Part shown: positions 16,913-25,721 of the stretch, one piece after another | Layout: the number at the start of each line of letters is the position of its first letter | Position numbering within the stretch: position 1 is the first letter of the stretch | NCBI GenBank assembly: GCA_020847615.1 | Contig: JADLBR010000036.1 | Span: forward strand, 1 to 56,188 | DNA length: 56,188 nt | Direction of reading: 5' to 3' | DNA from: Verrucomicrobiia bacterium | Lineage (GTDB): Bacteria; Verrucomicrobiota; Verrucomicrobiia; JADLBR01 | The notes under the pieces: model-generated | Database searches by the model: none | Told to the model about the DNA's origin: nothing | What the model saw: only the letters and a program-made list of their open reading frames with translations | Position numbers and translations under genes: made by a program

Positions 16913-18601
16913 CTACCTCCCCGACCGAACGAACTCCTGCTCGTTCACGAAACCGTCCTTGTCCTTGTCGAACTGGATGAACCGCTTGGGGGCCTCGTCG
17001 GGATCGGGCTGGTTGGCGAGGAACTCCTCGCGCGTCAGTTTGCCATCCTTGTCCTTGTCGCGCTTGGTGAACATGGCCTCGCGATCCTGTTTGGGTTTGG
17101 CTGGCGCGGCACCGGACCGCCCCTTGCCCTCGCCGATCTGCGGTTTGGCCTCGGGGTGCTTGGCGAGCATCGCGCGGAGTTGCGCGACGATCTCGCCCTG
17201 TTCGGCGGCGAGGTTCTTGGATTCCAGCGGGTCGGCCTCGTAGTCGTAGAGTTCGAGGACGGCGGTGTCCGCGGCGTCGCCCGGCACCTTCCACTCGACC
17301 AGCCGGTGCCGCGCGGTGCGGACGGCCCGCCCGATCAGTCCGCCGCCCCGCGGGTAGGCGTGGAGGACGTGGTCCTTGGTCGGGGCGGACGGATCCCGGA
17401 GCGCGGCGGCGAAACTGGCGCCATCGAGGCCCGATGGCGCCGGCAGTCCGGCGAGCTCGCACAGGGTCGGGTAGATATCCACGGTCTCGATCAGGGCCGG
17501 CGTCTTGACGCCCACCTTCATGCCGGGGGCGACGACGAGGATCGGGATGCGGGCGGCCTGCTCATAGTTGGTGTGCTTGCACCACATGCCGTGGTCGCCG
17601 AGGTGCCAGCCGTGGTCGCCCCACAGGACGATGATGGTGCTCTTGGCCAAACCGGTCTCATCGAGGGCGTCCAGGACGCGGCCGAGCTGGGCGTCCATGA
17701 AGCTGACCGCGGCGTGGTAGCCATGGATCAGGTGCCGAGTCATCGCGTCATCCAGCGGCCCGGTGGGCGGGATGTCGGTATACGCGCGCAGTTCGCCCCA
17801 GGTGGTCGGCGCGAACCCGGGCGCGCCCTTCGGCGGTTCCTTGAGCGCGGGCAGCGGGAACGCCTCGGCCCTGTAGAGATCCCAGTATTTCTTCGGCGCG
17901 CAGAAGGGGAGGTGCGGCTTGAGGAAGCCGACGCCCATGAAGAAGGGCTCGCCGGGTTTGTCCTTCGCCGCGCGCAGCCGCTTGATGGCCTCGTCGGCAA
18001 TCATGCCATCGGCATAGGCGTTGTCCGCCACGTCGGCGCACTCGGTCGACGGGCCCTTCACGAGGCTGGAACGCTTGCTCTCGGGCACGCCGTCGGCCCT
18101 GGCCTTCGCCGCTCTCTTCTTCGTGTCCTCGACGTTTTCGGGCAAGACATACCCGCCGCCGCCCGGCTTCCAGTGCGGCACGGTCCACGAGGCCTCGTCC
18201 TCGTGGTTGCCGTGGCCGACGTGCATGATCTTGCCCATCGCCTCGGTGCGATAGCCGCGTGCGCGGAAATATTGCGCGACGGTGACGGCCCCGGGAACCG
18301 ATTTGCGGAAATTCGTGCCGAGGTCGTAGATGCCGAGGGCCTGTGGCCGCAGGCCGGTCATGAGCGCGTTGCGCGACGGGGCGCAGACGGCCTGGTTGCA
18401 ATAGGCGTGTTCGAAGGTCACGCCCCGCGCGGCCAGGCGGTCGATATTGGGCGATTTGACCATCGCGTCCCCATAGCAGCCCAACAGCGGCTTGAGGTCA
18501 TCGACGCAGACGAGCAGGACGTTGGGTTTCGCCGGGGCGGCAGACGCGGCGAGGGGCGCGCAGAGAATCGCCCCGATCAGACACGGGATGCATGGCCTCA
18601 T
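16913..18601 (-). CDS. Secreted sulfatase with C-terminal EF-hand pair (iduronate-2-sulfatase-like)
   Basis: A 562-residue enzyme expected to remove sulfate groups from extracellular glycans. A signal peptide (to about ASA-A) precedes VLLVCVDDLKPLLGCYGD, the metal site typical of iduronate-2-sulfatase-like members. The formylglycine motif is C73-A-P-S-R, in NQAVCAPSRNALMTGLRP. Also present are FFMGVGFLKPHLPF and VLWGDHGWHLGDHGMW. After a linker, two canonical EF-hand loops follow: 515-526 (DKDKDGKLTREE) and 545-556 (DKDKDGFVNEQE). The ATG at 18601 follows AAAAGGAGAT, which overlaps the stop of the SGNH gene, so the pair is translationally coupled. It is probably calcium-stabilised or Ca-dependent for surface binding. 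Confidence 0.93.
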   Translation of the reverse strand: MRPCIPCLIGAILCAPLAASAAPAKPNVLLVCVDDLKPLLGCYGDAMVKSPNIDRLAARGVTFEHAYCNQAVCAPSRNALMTGLRPQALGIYDLGTNFRKSVPGAVTVAQYFRARGYRTEAMGKIMHVGHGNHEDEASWTVPHWKPGGGGYVLPENVEDTKKRAAKARADGVPESKRSSLVKGPSTECADVADNAYADGMIADEAIKRLRAAKDKPGEPFFMGVGFLKPHLPFCAPKKYWDLYRAEAFPLPALKEPPKGAPGFAPTTWGELRAYTDIPPTGPLDDAMTRHLIHGYHAAVSFMDAQLGRVLDALDETGLAKSTIIVLWGDHGWHLGDHGMWCKHTNYEQAARIPILVVAPGMKVGVKTPALIETVDIYPTLCELAGLPAPSGLDGASFAAALRDPSAPTKDHVLHAYPRGGGLIGRAVRTARHRLVEWKVPGDAADTAVLELYDYEADPLESKNLAAEQGEIVAQLRAMLAKHPEAKPQIGEGKGRSGAAPAKPKQDREAMFTKRDKDKDGKLTREEFLANQPDPDEAPKRFIQFDKDKDGFVNEQEFVRSGR

Positions 18602-18604
18602 GGT

Positions 18605-19477
18605 CTATCTCCTTTTCAGGTGGGGTTCGATGGCCTCGGCGACCCGGCCGCCGAGAAGATCATATCCCCGCGAGTTGAAATGGCAGTCGTTCGGATTCTG
18701 GCATTCGGCCAAGTGCGGCGCAATCGATGAGTACAGGTCGTTGATGGGGATGCCCCGTTTCGTGGCCAAGCTGGCGGCGATCTCGTTGCGCGCGACGATG
18801 GCGGCGGGATCGCCGTACTTGCTCTCGGGGGGCAACGGCGTGGAGCTGGCCCAGATCAGCCGCGCCCCGGTCTTCTTCATCCGGGCGATGATCTCGCCGA
18901 GTCGCTTCTCGTATTCGGCGGGCGGTGTCGCCCGGTCGTGGATGCCAAAGTTGAAATGGATCACGTCCCACTTTCCGCGGCCGAGCCATATGTCCAGTTT
19001 CTTGATCCCGTTGGCCGTCGGCCCGCAATTCTCCGGCGCGCGGTGGACATTGGCCTTTCCCGCGAGCGCCTTCCGAACCGCCAGCGTGTAGCCGCGCGAG
19101 ATCGAGTCCCCGATCAGCAGCACGCGGGGCAGGCCCGGCTCGTCCCTCAAGTAATCCCAGGCGGTCTCGCTGCCCTTGACCTTGTCGCGCTTGTACAGCG
19201 GCAGATAAAAAGCCCCGAGGTTCTCCTCCAGCACCGTCTCCCATGCCTGCTGTTCCGGGGGGAGAGCGGCCTTCCATTTCGCGAACGCCTCATCCACCGC
19301 CGTGTCTTCGGCGGCCTTCTTCTCCGAGGCCTCCTTGGCGTTGGTGGGTTCCCCGCCTTGCGCGACGCAAGGAGCCAACGCCTGCGCCCATAGAAGCGCC
19401 AGCCACGGCATCAGAAACGCGCGGGGCATGCCGGGCCGCCGGACGGCGCGCATCGGGGGGAAGGAGGAGTGAGCCAT
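18605..19477 (-). CDS. Secreted SGNH/GDSL-type hydrolase (esterase)
   Basis: Likely a serine esterase removing acyl groups from glycans. The frame is open to 19606, but starts before 19477 give no signal peptide. From 19477, residues MAHSSFPPMRAVRRPGMPRAF lead into a hydrophobic segment (LMPWLALLWAQALAPCVAQ); the ATGs at 19453 and 19429 are alternatives. Block I is VLLIGDSISRGYT with the nucleophilic Ser, the middle block is VIHFNFGIHD, and NDCHFNSRGYDLLG near the end carries the Asp and His. An acidic/lysine-rich segment (KEASEKKAAEDTAVDEAF) precedes the domain. Its last codons contain the ribosome-binding site of the downstream EF-hand sulfatase. Confidence 0.82.
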   Translation of the reverse strand: MAHSSFPPMRAVRRPGMPRAFLMPWLALLWAQALAPCVAQGGEPTNAKEASEKKAAEDTAVDEAFAKWKAALPPEQQAWETVLEENLGAFYLPLYKRDKVKGSETAWDYLRDEPGLPRVLLIGDSISRGYTLAVRKALAGKANVHRAPENCGPTANGIKKLDIWLGRGKWDVIHFNFGIHDRATPPAEYEKRLGEIIARMKKTGARLIWASSTPLPPESKYGDPAAIVARNEIAASLATKRGIPINDLYSSIAPHLAECQNPNDCHFNSRGYDLLGGRVAEAIEPHLKRR

Positions 19478-19601
19478 AGGAAACAGATGTTTGAAGGAGG
19501 CATCGGGATCCGTCAACAGGGAGGTGGGATGCCCGCCAGCCCGAAAACCCTGAATGCAGCCGCGGTCGTCAGACCGTGGATGCGCCGACCGAGCGCCCGA
19601 A

Positions 19602-19621
19602 CCCATCGGTCACCAGATGGG
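19602..19621. repeat. 8-bp hairpin repeat (CCCATCTG family), copy 2
   Basis: CCCATCGG and CAGATGGG pair at 7 of 8 positions with loop TCAC (GTGA on the minus strand), followed by CTACG. It lies about 35 nt 3' of the nucleoside-hydrolase-like gene. Confidence 0.8.
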
Positions 19622-19655
19622 CTACGTTTTCTAACGCGGTGGTGCCCGCCGGCCC

Positions 19656-20768
19656 TCAAGGCAGGGATCGCAACATCGCCTCCAGGGCCGCGGTCATGGC
19701 GGATGGGTACGCCCCCGTGTCCCGCACGCGGAAGAGGAACCTGGCGGGGGAACTTGGCCCCGGCTCCCATTGGGTGACGCCATCGGGCGAACACGTCACC
19801 CGCACGGGAATGAATTCGGAAACGGGTTCATGCGCCCCGCCGAGCGGCACGATCTCACCGTCCTTCGTCACGGTCTGACCCACGGCGTGGAGGAATCCCG
19901 CGGTGCACCACATGTTGCGATCCAATCGGCCCTGGGCATCGAGGAAGGGCTCATCCCTGGGCCCCAACAGATAGGCGAGCCATGGCCGGTCGGCTCCGAC
20001 GGGGCGCACGCCACCGGTCTCAACGAAGCGACCGGCGGAAAACATGTGGGCAAAGAAGTTCTGCGCGCGCGGGGAGAGCGACGGGAGCAAATCCCCCTGC
20101 CGGAAGCGATAGAAGGAGCCGTACTCCGCGACGCGGAACAGGTCGGCGGGCCGCTCGCGCACGACCTCGAAGCACGGAAGCCAATAGATCGGGCACGGCG
20201 CGTCGAAGATCGTGGCGTAGCTGGCCGGATCCAGCTTCACGTTCCATTCCAGCCGCCTCGCCAACTCCGGGTCCGGCGTGCCCGAACCGGCGTTCAGGTA
20301 GATGGCGCGGCACCTCGTCGCGAATAGGCCGGGCTCCGCCCGCAAAGCGATCGCCACGTCGCGGCACGATCCCAGCACATGGACCACGACGGGCGCCGGC
20401 GACCGCCGCATCCAATCCAAGAAAACTCGCACGCCCGCGAGATCGGGGTCGCCCCGCGCCTCGCCCTCCGCATCGGGCGACGGCACTTTGGGCGAGCCGA
20501 CCGCTGCGGGAACGGAAAGCCCGGCAACCTGGTTCATCTGGGCCACCGCGATCACGTCGGGCGCGTGGGCGCGCTCCGGTTTCGGGAAGTCGATCATCAC
20601 GCCCCGCAGATCGACGCGGCCCTGATGCGCGAGCGCATAGTGCGTGGCGAGATCCCAGTGGTCATCCGGATCGTCGTGGGGGCGGAACAGGTCGCTGACG
20701 TGGAGGGTGGGAACCGGCGCCGCCGTTTCGGCAGACCAGGCCCCCGCGCAGCAGACGAGGTGGGACAA
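19656..20768 (-). CDS. Nucleoside hydrolase-like secreted protein, uncertain start
   Basis: The N-terminal region VPTLHVSDLFRPHDDPDDHWDLATHYALAH resembles the Asp cluster of inosine/uridine-preferring nucleoside hydrolases, here spaced as DDPDDHWD. VIDVLGSCRD-like strands and ATRCRAIYLNAGSG fit the same fold, so N-glycoside cleavage is possible. It may equally be one of the degenerate relatives common in PVC sugar clusters. No in-frame ATG precedes the domain within reason. The frame is open to 20897, but bases 20789-20813 are a hairpin repeat. The first start giving a leader (SHLVCCAGAWSA) is TTG at 20768. An ATG inside the hairpin is out of frame. The 5' end may have been altered by the repeat. 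Confidence 0.6.
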   Translation of the reverse strand: MSHLVCCAGAWSAETAAPVPTLHVSDLFRPHDDPDDHWDLATHYALAHQGRVDLRGVMIDFPKPERAHAPDVIAVAQMNQVAGLSVPAAVGSPKVPSPDAEGEARGDPDLAGVRVFLDWMRRSPAPVVVHVLGSCRDVAIALRAEPGLFATRCRAIYLNAGSGTPDPELARRLEWNVKLDPASYATIFDAPCPIYWLPCFEVVRERPADLFRVAEYGSFYRFRQGDLLPSLSPRAQNFFAHMFSAGRFVETGGVRPVGADRPWLAYLLGPRDEPFLDAQGRLDRNMWCTAGFLHAVGQTVTKDGEIVPLGGAHEPVSEFIPVRVTCSPDGVTQWEPGPSSPARFLFRVRDTGAYPSAMTAALEAMLRSLP

Positions 20769-20788
20769 CAGGCACAGCGCCCGCTCGG

Positions 20789-20808
20789 CCCATCTGTCAC
20801 CAGATGGG
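20789..20808. repeat. 8-bp hairpin repeat (CCCATCTG family), copy 3
   Basis: A perfect CCCATCTG/CAGATGGG stem with loop TCAC, followed by CTACG. It sits 37 nt 3' of the second EF-hand sulfatase stop and just before the likely start of the nucleoside-hydrolase-like gene. Confidence 0.85.
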
Positions 20809-20844
20809 CTACGTCCCGAGGCCCTCCTCAAAGAAACCACTCCA

Positions 20845-22515
20845 TCACCCCTTGCCCTTCCCCATCGTGACGAACTCCTCGGGGCTGAGGGAGCCATCCT
20901 TGTCCGAGTCGAACGTGGGGAAGCGCCGCCGGCCCTCCGCCTCGTCTGGGAAGTTGTGGAGGTATTCCTCCAGGCTCATCCGCCCATCGCCGTTGGCGTC
21001 CTTTTTCTTGAACATCTCGGCGCGGTCCATCGCGGGCTTTGCCGGATCCTTGCCGGCCGCCTTGGCGGGCTGGCGCGGCGCATCGACGGGCTTGCCGCTG
21101 GCGGCGGCCTCATCCCGCGCCTTGCAGGGCGGCAGCGCGTCCTTCCATGCAAGGGCCTTAGCCGTGAGCGCCTTCACCACGTCGGGGTTCCCGGCGGCCA
21201 CGTCGCGTTTCTCGCCGATGTCATTCGGGATGTCGTAGAGCTGCGCGCCGCCGCCATCGTGGCTCACGAAGAGTTTCCACTTCCCGTCGCGGATCGCGAG
21301 CATCGGCGGCATGTACTCGTCACCCCAGACGCGGAAGAGCCATTCCCAATGCAGCGGTCGGGTCCGCGGGCGCGATCCTCCCAACCAGATGTCGCTGACG
21401 TCCTCGCCATCGGGCCGAACGCCGGCGGGCACCGGGATCCCCGCCAGCTTGCAGACGGTGGGCAGCCAATCGACGCCGCAGAGGACGCTGGTCTCATCGA
21501 CGCGCCCGGCCGCCACGTGCCCCGGCCAGCGAAGGAGGCCGAAGGTCCGGACGCCGCCCTCGTACATGCTCCGCTTGCGCGCGCGCAAGGGGCCGGGGTT
21601 GCCCACGCCCGCGTTGGCCGCGTTGCTTATATTATAATCCTCTGGGCCGTTGTCGCTGGAGAAGAGGACCACCGTGTTGTCCGCGATCCCCAGCTCATCG
21701 AGCGTCTGCATCAGCCGGCCGAATTGCGTGTCCAGGTCGGTGAGCGAGGCGCAGAATACCCGCATCTGGCTGCGCAGGTCCTTGGCGGCGGCCAGATATT
21801 TCTGCATCCAGTCGCCGAAGGCCGGGTCGTCGGCGCGCGGCGCAAGATCGTCGTAGACCGCCAGTTGCTCCGGGGTGGGATCGAGCGTCGCGTGCGGCAC
21901 CAGGGTCCAGACATTGAGATAGAAGGGCCTGTCCTTGTTTTCCTTTAGAAAATTGATGGCGTGATCCACGATGATGCCGGTGGATTTTCCCCACCAGTGC
22001 TTCTCGGGCGGGGCGCCCTTCTCCCTCAACTGCGGCCCGTTGGAGACGATCGTCACATGTTTGTCGATGCCATAGGCGCCGGGTTCGGGGGCCCCATCGC
22101 CGCTGCCGAGGTGCCACTTGCCGAAGTGCCCCGTGGCGTAACCCGCCTCCTTGAGGATTTTCGTGACCGTCACCGTGTCGGTGTCCAGCCAGTTCGGCAT
22201 GGAGCGCGCCGCGTTCTGATCATGCGTGGCGAAATGGCCGTGGACATGGTGCCTGGCCGGGAAGTGCGATGTCATGAACGCGGCCCGGCTAGGCGAGCAG
22301 ACGGTGGCCGCCACGTAGAACTGCTTGAACCATGTCCCCTGGCTCACGAATCGGTCGAGGTTCGGCGTCTTCACGTAGGGATGCCCGGCGAATCTCGCGT
22401 CGGCCCAGCCCTGATCGTCCGTGAAGAAGAAGATGAAGTTAGGGCGTTGGGCGGGCGTGGCCAAGCCAAACGAGGTGGCGATGTGCGCGACGAATACGAC
22501 GATTAACGTTCTCAT
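20845..22515 (-). CDS. Secreted sulfatase with C-terminal EF-hand pair
   Basis: The ATG at 22515 gives MRTLIVVFVAHIATSFGLAT, a signal peptide; the upstream in-frame ATG at 22683 begins inside a cloverleaf repeat and is rejected. Signatures are FFFTDDQGWADARF, C73-S-P-S-R in TVCSPSRAAF, HFGKWHLGSG and LFSSDNGPEDYN. The C-terminus holds EF-hand loops at about 506-517 (DANGDGRMSLEE) and 536-547 (DSDKDGSLSPEE). These are spaced 30 residues apart, as in the sulfatase at 16913, with the same preceding 'R-x-x-MF-x-K' segment. The two enzymes therefore share one calcium-binding module despite divergent catalytic domains. The hairpin repeat at 20789 lies in its 3' region. Confidence 0.93.
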   Translation of the reverse strand: MRTLIVVFVAHIATSFGLATPAQRPNFIFFFTDDQGWADARFAGHPYVKTPNLDRFVSQGTWFKQFYVAATVCSPSRAAFMTSHFPARHHVHGHFATHDQNAARSMPNWLDTDTVTVTKILKEAGYATGHFGKWHLGSGDGAPEPGAYGIDKHVTIVSNGPQLREKGAPPEKHWWGKSTGIIVDHAINFLKENKDRPFYLNVWTLVPHATLDPTPEQLAVYDDLAPRADDPAFGDWMQKYLAAAKDLRSQMRVFCASLTDLDTQFGRLMQTLDELGIADNTVVLFSSDNGPEDYNISNAANAGVGNPGPLRARKRSMYEGGVRTFGLLRWPGHVAAGRVDETSVLCGVDWLPTVCKLAGIPVPAGVRPDGEDVSDIWLGGSRPRTRPLHWEWLFRVWGDEYMPPMLAIRDGKWKLFVSHDGGGAQLYDIPNDIGEKRDVAAGNPDVVKALTAKALAWKDALPPCKARDEAAASGKPVDAPRQPAKAAGKDPAKPAMDRAEMFKKKDANGDGRMSLEEYLHNFPDEAEGRRRFPTFDSDKDGSLSPEEFVTMGKGKG

Positions 22516-22644
22516 GATAGGTCCATCTTTCGGAGCCACATTCTGGTGGAGGACGGGCCCGCGATGCAACAAAAACGGACCTCCGCCGGGAAAAGAGAGC
22601 GCGCCTGCCTCCCCGCGCGGTGTGGCACCACCGTGGGTGAAATC

Positions 22645-22695
22645 GTAGCCGAAGCCATGAGGCTTTGGCGGCCAAACGCTCACGCGTTCGGCTAC
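22645..22695. repeat. Cloverleaf repeat, best copy (51 nt, all stems perfect)
   Basis: The closing stem GTAGCCGAA/TTCGGCTAC (22645-22653, 22687-22695) encloses three hairpins with no unpaired base between them. They are GCC/GGC (loop ATGA), TTTGG/CCAAA (loop CGG) and CGC/GCG (loop TCAC, which is GTGA on the minus strand). A conserved tail (GGGATGCGATGCGGC, then TATTTTCGAGTCAG) links it to the end of the rhamnosidase gene. Other copies: 9612, 14320, 33517, 45233, 54906. Confidence 0.85.
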
Positions 22696-22709
22696 GGGAT
22701 GCGATGCGG

Positions 22710-25637
22710 CTATTTTCGAGTCAGCGTCACCGGCCCGAGCAGCCCCGACGGCACCAGCGGCGCATCTGCTTTATAATGCCGACAGGTGGTGAAGGTATAT
22801 CGCCCCGACGGGCGGGGCTTGCCCTCGCGGAACCACGCGGGCCACTCGAGCAGGGTCTCGAAGTCTTTCCAATTGCCATTCTCCGGCAGTTGCTCGTCGC
22901 CGATCATCCGGTTGATCCAGAGATTGACGACCTCGATCCGCAGATCGTTCTTCCCCTCGCGGACGGCACCCCTGACGGGCACCCGATACGGTGGCTTCCA
23001 CGCGACGCCGCAGTCCACGCCATTGACCTTCACCCGCGCCATCACCTCGACCCTGCCAAGGTCCAAGAACAATTCCCCCGCCAAATCGCCGCCGCCGCAT
23101 GGGAAGCTGGTCCGGTAGACCGCGGTTCCCGAGTAGTACCGGACCGCGTCCTCAGCCCTCTGGTTCCATTCCTCCAGCGCATCGAACGCCACCGGCGCCG
23201 CGGGGCCGCCCCACCGCGGGTCGAACGTCACCTCCCAAGGCCCGGTCACCTCCGCCACACGCCGGAACTCCGGAAAGTTTTTTCCCTGCGCCCTCGCGCC
23301 GCCGCCGTCGCGCCGAAAGACCACGAACGCGCTCCCCACCGGCCCGAAACGCAAGGGCACGCGCGTGCGCCCTCCCTCCTCCCCGTATTCGGGCAAATCG
23401 CGGATCTCGCCCGTCTCGGGATCCCAGCATTCCGGCACCTTCCCCGAGATTCGGAAGGCGCATTCGACATCCCGCGCCTCGTCGCGCGGGTTGGCCACGA
23501 AATACACATCGGCCTCCCCGATGCGCCGATGCAGATACGAGAGCCCATCGCCCTCGAAGTCTGGCCCGAGCCCGTCCTTCTGGAACACCTCGGCGAACGC
23601 CTGCCCGATCGAGACGCGGCCCGAGTCCCACAGGGCCTTTGCCACCGCCTCCACATCCGCGTCGCACGCCGGGTAGCCCGTCAAGCCGGGCGCGCCCTTC
23701 GGCCTCGGGCCAGCGATGACGCGCGCGCCGCCCTCGACGAGTTCCTGCACCTTCTTGGCCAAGGGAAGCGTCATGCGATCGGCGTCCGGCAGGCGGAGGT
23801 ACCGATAGCTGGCGCCCGACGGCAGCACGAGGCGTCCATCCCTCACCCGCATCTGAAGCACCGTCTCCGAGGCGCAGAGGTCGTAGTCGTGGCCCGCGGG
23901 CAGCTCCAATCCCATGTCGTCCACCCCGAGCGGCGCTCCCTCGCCGAACCAGTAGCAGACATCCGCCACGAACGTGCCCTGCTGCAGCAACGATTGGCAA
24001 CGGGAGAGGTAGTCATTCCACGCGCGGGACTGGTCCCACCACGTGTTGAAGCGCTGGAAGTGCTCGCCCCACTTCCGGTGCGTGAGGCCGGGGATCATGT
24101 TCCCGTAGGGCTGGTGCGCGTAGAGATGGAATATCATGCGATTCACGCCCTGGCAGAAGGCCCAGTCGCCCATCGATTTCAACAAATACGGGTGATCCCG
24201 CCACCCGCGGTCCGAGGTGAAGGCCTCCGAGCCCACGATCGCCTTGCCGCCGGTGTGCGCGGCGGACGCCATCGCCTTGCTGGAGAGCCCGTAGCCATGG
24301 CCCGAGATCGGGAATCGCTCCTCGCCCCGCGCCCAGAATTCGCTCACGGGCATGTCGCAGACACCCGCATACGACAGGTTGTCGATGCAGAGGTGCCCGT
24401 AGGCCTCGATGGATAGCTTCATGCCGTGTGGCTTCACCAATTCGCGCAGCCTGGCGGCGTAGTTATCCCGGATCATCTCGCTCACGGTTGACCGCATGTC
24501 CCACAGGAAGCGATCCGTCAATTCGGCGCTGCCGACGACGCGTCCCGTCAATACGGGCAGCCACGGCCGAATGTCGTACCCGCGCCTCGCGCGGAACTCC
24601 TCCGGGAATGTCGTGGTCCAGTTCTGGCCCCCCGCCTCCCAGCTATCGATGTGCGCGTAGGCCAGCGCCCGGCCCGCCGCACCTCCCGCGCCATCGATGA
24701 TCTTTTTCAGGAACGCATCGAAATGCGTGTCGATCCCAACGCGGCTCAGCCGGTCGCACTCCAGCCCGACCGCCGCCTGCGGGCACGGGCGCGTCATCTT
24801 GAAATTCGAGGCGTGGCCCAGCCGGATGACCAGCCACTTGCCCGGCGGCGCATCCCACGTCAGCCGCCCCCCTTTATCCATCCGCGCGGTCAGGTCGATC
24901 ACGCCCTCCAAAGGCGTCGCGGCATCCGGCGGGGGCCCCGGATCCGTGACGTCCTTGCTGGGACGGTTCCAATGTGCGCCGCTCCGCTTGTCTAAGTCCG
25001 GGATCCGATAGCCCCGAGCCTCCCGCGTGGTGGGCACAGGGATCGCCACCACCGCGATATCCCGGTACGAATCGATCTTCTCGATGGCATCGAGGACTTC
25101 TGGGTTCATCTCCATCCCGGGCCTCAGCCAGGCGGATACCTTCTTCTCCACCTTCGGCCGATCCAACACGAGATCGACCGCCCGGCCCCCATCCACCAGG
25201 GCGTCGCACCAATACAATTTCTGCATCGACAGATCCGGGGTGATGTGCGGCCCGCCGCTCCCATAGCCAAAATCCAACGTGGCGTCGAATTGCATGCCCA
25301 GGCGATCGCACTCGCGGATCGCCCATTGGAACGCGTCATGCCACTCGGGGCTCAACGGCACCACCTTCCCGTCCGGCGCCCACCACGGGCCACTGACTTC
25401 CATCCACAGGACGCCCCCGATCCCGGCGCGATCCATCGCCTCGAGGTCGGCGGTGATCCCCTCCTTGCTGATATTCCCATTGATCCAGAACCAGAAGACC
25501 CACGGACGCGCGGAGGAAGGCGGCGATCGAAAACCGGCGGCCAGCGCCTCAGGCGATGGGGCGGCAGACGTCGGCAGCAGCGCCGCCGCCAGCGCCAACA
25601 AGAACAGGGTGTATCGGGCCAGGGGCCTGCCTCTCAT
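22710..25637 (-). CDS. Alpha-L-rhamnosidase, GH106-type
   Basis: A large (975-residue) secreted enzyme expected to remove terminal alpha-L-rhamnose from plant or algal polysaccharides. A signal peptide (YTLFLLALAAALLPTSAAP) is followed by the GH106 opening RSPPSSARPWVFWFWINGN, KEGITADLEAMDRAGIGGV and FDATLDFGYGSGGPHI. Further blocks are HIDSWEAGGQNWTTTFPEEF and SEAFTSDRGWRDHPYLLKS. The end holds a GH2-type beta-sandwich (LFLDLGRVEVMARVKVNG) and VVNLWINRMIGDEQLP. The TAG stop lies inside the conserved tail of the cloverleaf repeat. It is alone in its transcription unit, with gaps of about 70 bp 3' and 231 bp 5'. Confidence 0.9.
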   Translation of the reverse strand: MRGRPLARYTLFLLALAAALLPTSAAPSPEALAAGFRSPPSSARPWVFWFWINGNISKEGITADLEAMDRAGIGGVLWMEVSGPWWAPDGKVVPLSPEWHDAFQWAIRECDRLGMQFDATLDFGYGSGGPHITPDLSMQKLYWCDALVDGGRAVDLVLDRPKVEKKVSAWLRPGMEMNPEVLDAIEKIDSYRDIAVVAIPVPTTREARGYRIPDLDKRSGAHWNRPSKDVTDPGPPPDAATPLEGVIDLTARMDKGGRLTWDAPPGKWLVIRLGHASNFKMTRPCPQAAVGLECDRLSRVGIDTHFDAFLKKIIDGAGGAAGRALAYAHIDSWEAGGQNWTTTFPEEFRARRGYDIRPWLPVLTGRVVGSAELTDRFLWDMRSTVSEMIRDNYAARLRELVKPHGMKLSIEAYGHLCIDNLSYAGVCDMPVSEFWARGEERFPISGHGYGLSSKAMASAAHTGGKAIVGSEAFTSDRGWRDHPYLLKSMGDWAFCQGVNRMIFHLYAHQPYGNMIPGLTHRKWGEHFQRFNTWWDQSRAWNDYLSRCQSLLQQGTFVADVCYWFGEGAPLGVDDMGLELPAGHDYDLCASETVLQMRVRDGRLVLPSGASYRYLRLPDADRMTLPLAKKVQELVEGGARVIAGPRPKGAPGLTGYPACDADVEAVAKALWDSGRVSIGQAFAEVFQKDGLGPDFEGDGLSYLHRRIGEADVYFVANPRDEARDVECAFRISGKVPECWDPETGEIRDLPEYGEEGGRTRVPLRFGPVGSAFVVFRRDGGGARAQGKNFPEFRRVAEVTGPWEVTFDPRWGGPAAPVAFDALEEWNQRAEDAVRYYSGTAVYRTSFPCGGGDLAGELFLDLGRVEVMARVKVNGVDCGVAWKPPYRVPVRGAVREGKNDLRIEVVNLWINRMIGDEQLPENGNWKDFETLLEWPAWFREGKPRPSGRYTFTTCRHYKADAPLVPSGLLGPVTLTRK

Positions 25638-25721
25638 GCGCCCATGGTGCGCGACTTATCCCCGCGGGGCCAATCGAATTGGGTCCACATTTTGCGACAG
25701 GCTCGTGCGCCACGGCTCCGG

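Noticed and set aside
16886-18730. A 614-codon open frame on the plus strand
   Set aside because: It is antisense to the EF-hand sulfatase, with low-complexity, hydrophobic-Val/Arg-rich translation and no motif. The frames at 12952-14283, 22665-24416 and 26118-27830 are rejected for the same reason.
22516-22683. Upstream in-frame extension of the sulfatase (MSVWPPKPHGFGY...)
   Set aside because: The extension is the translation of a cloverleaf repeat. Similar 'PPKPHGFGY'-like starts before other genes come from the same repeat, and a proper signal peptide begins at 22515.
22645-22695. The cloverleaf as a tRNA or tRNA-like gene
   Set aside because: It is only 51 nt, has no 7-nt anticodon loop, no T-loop or D-loop consensus and no CCA end, and its closing stem is 9 bp. 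The shape is similar only in outline.
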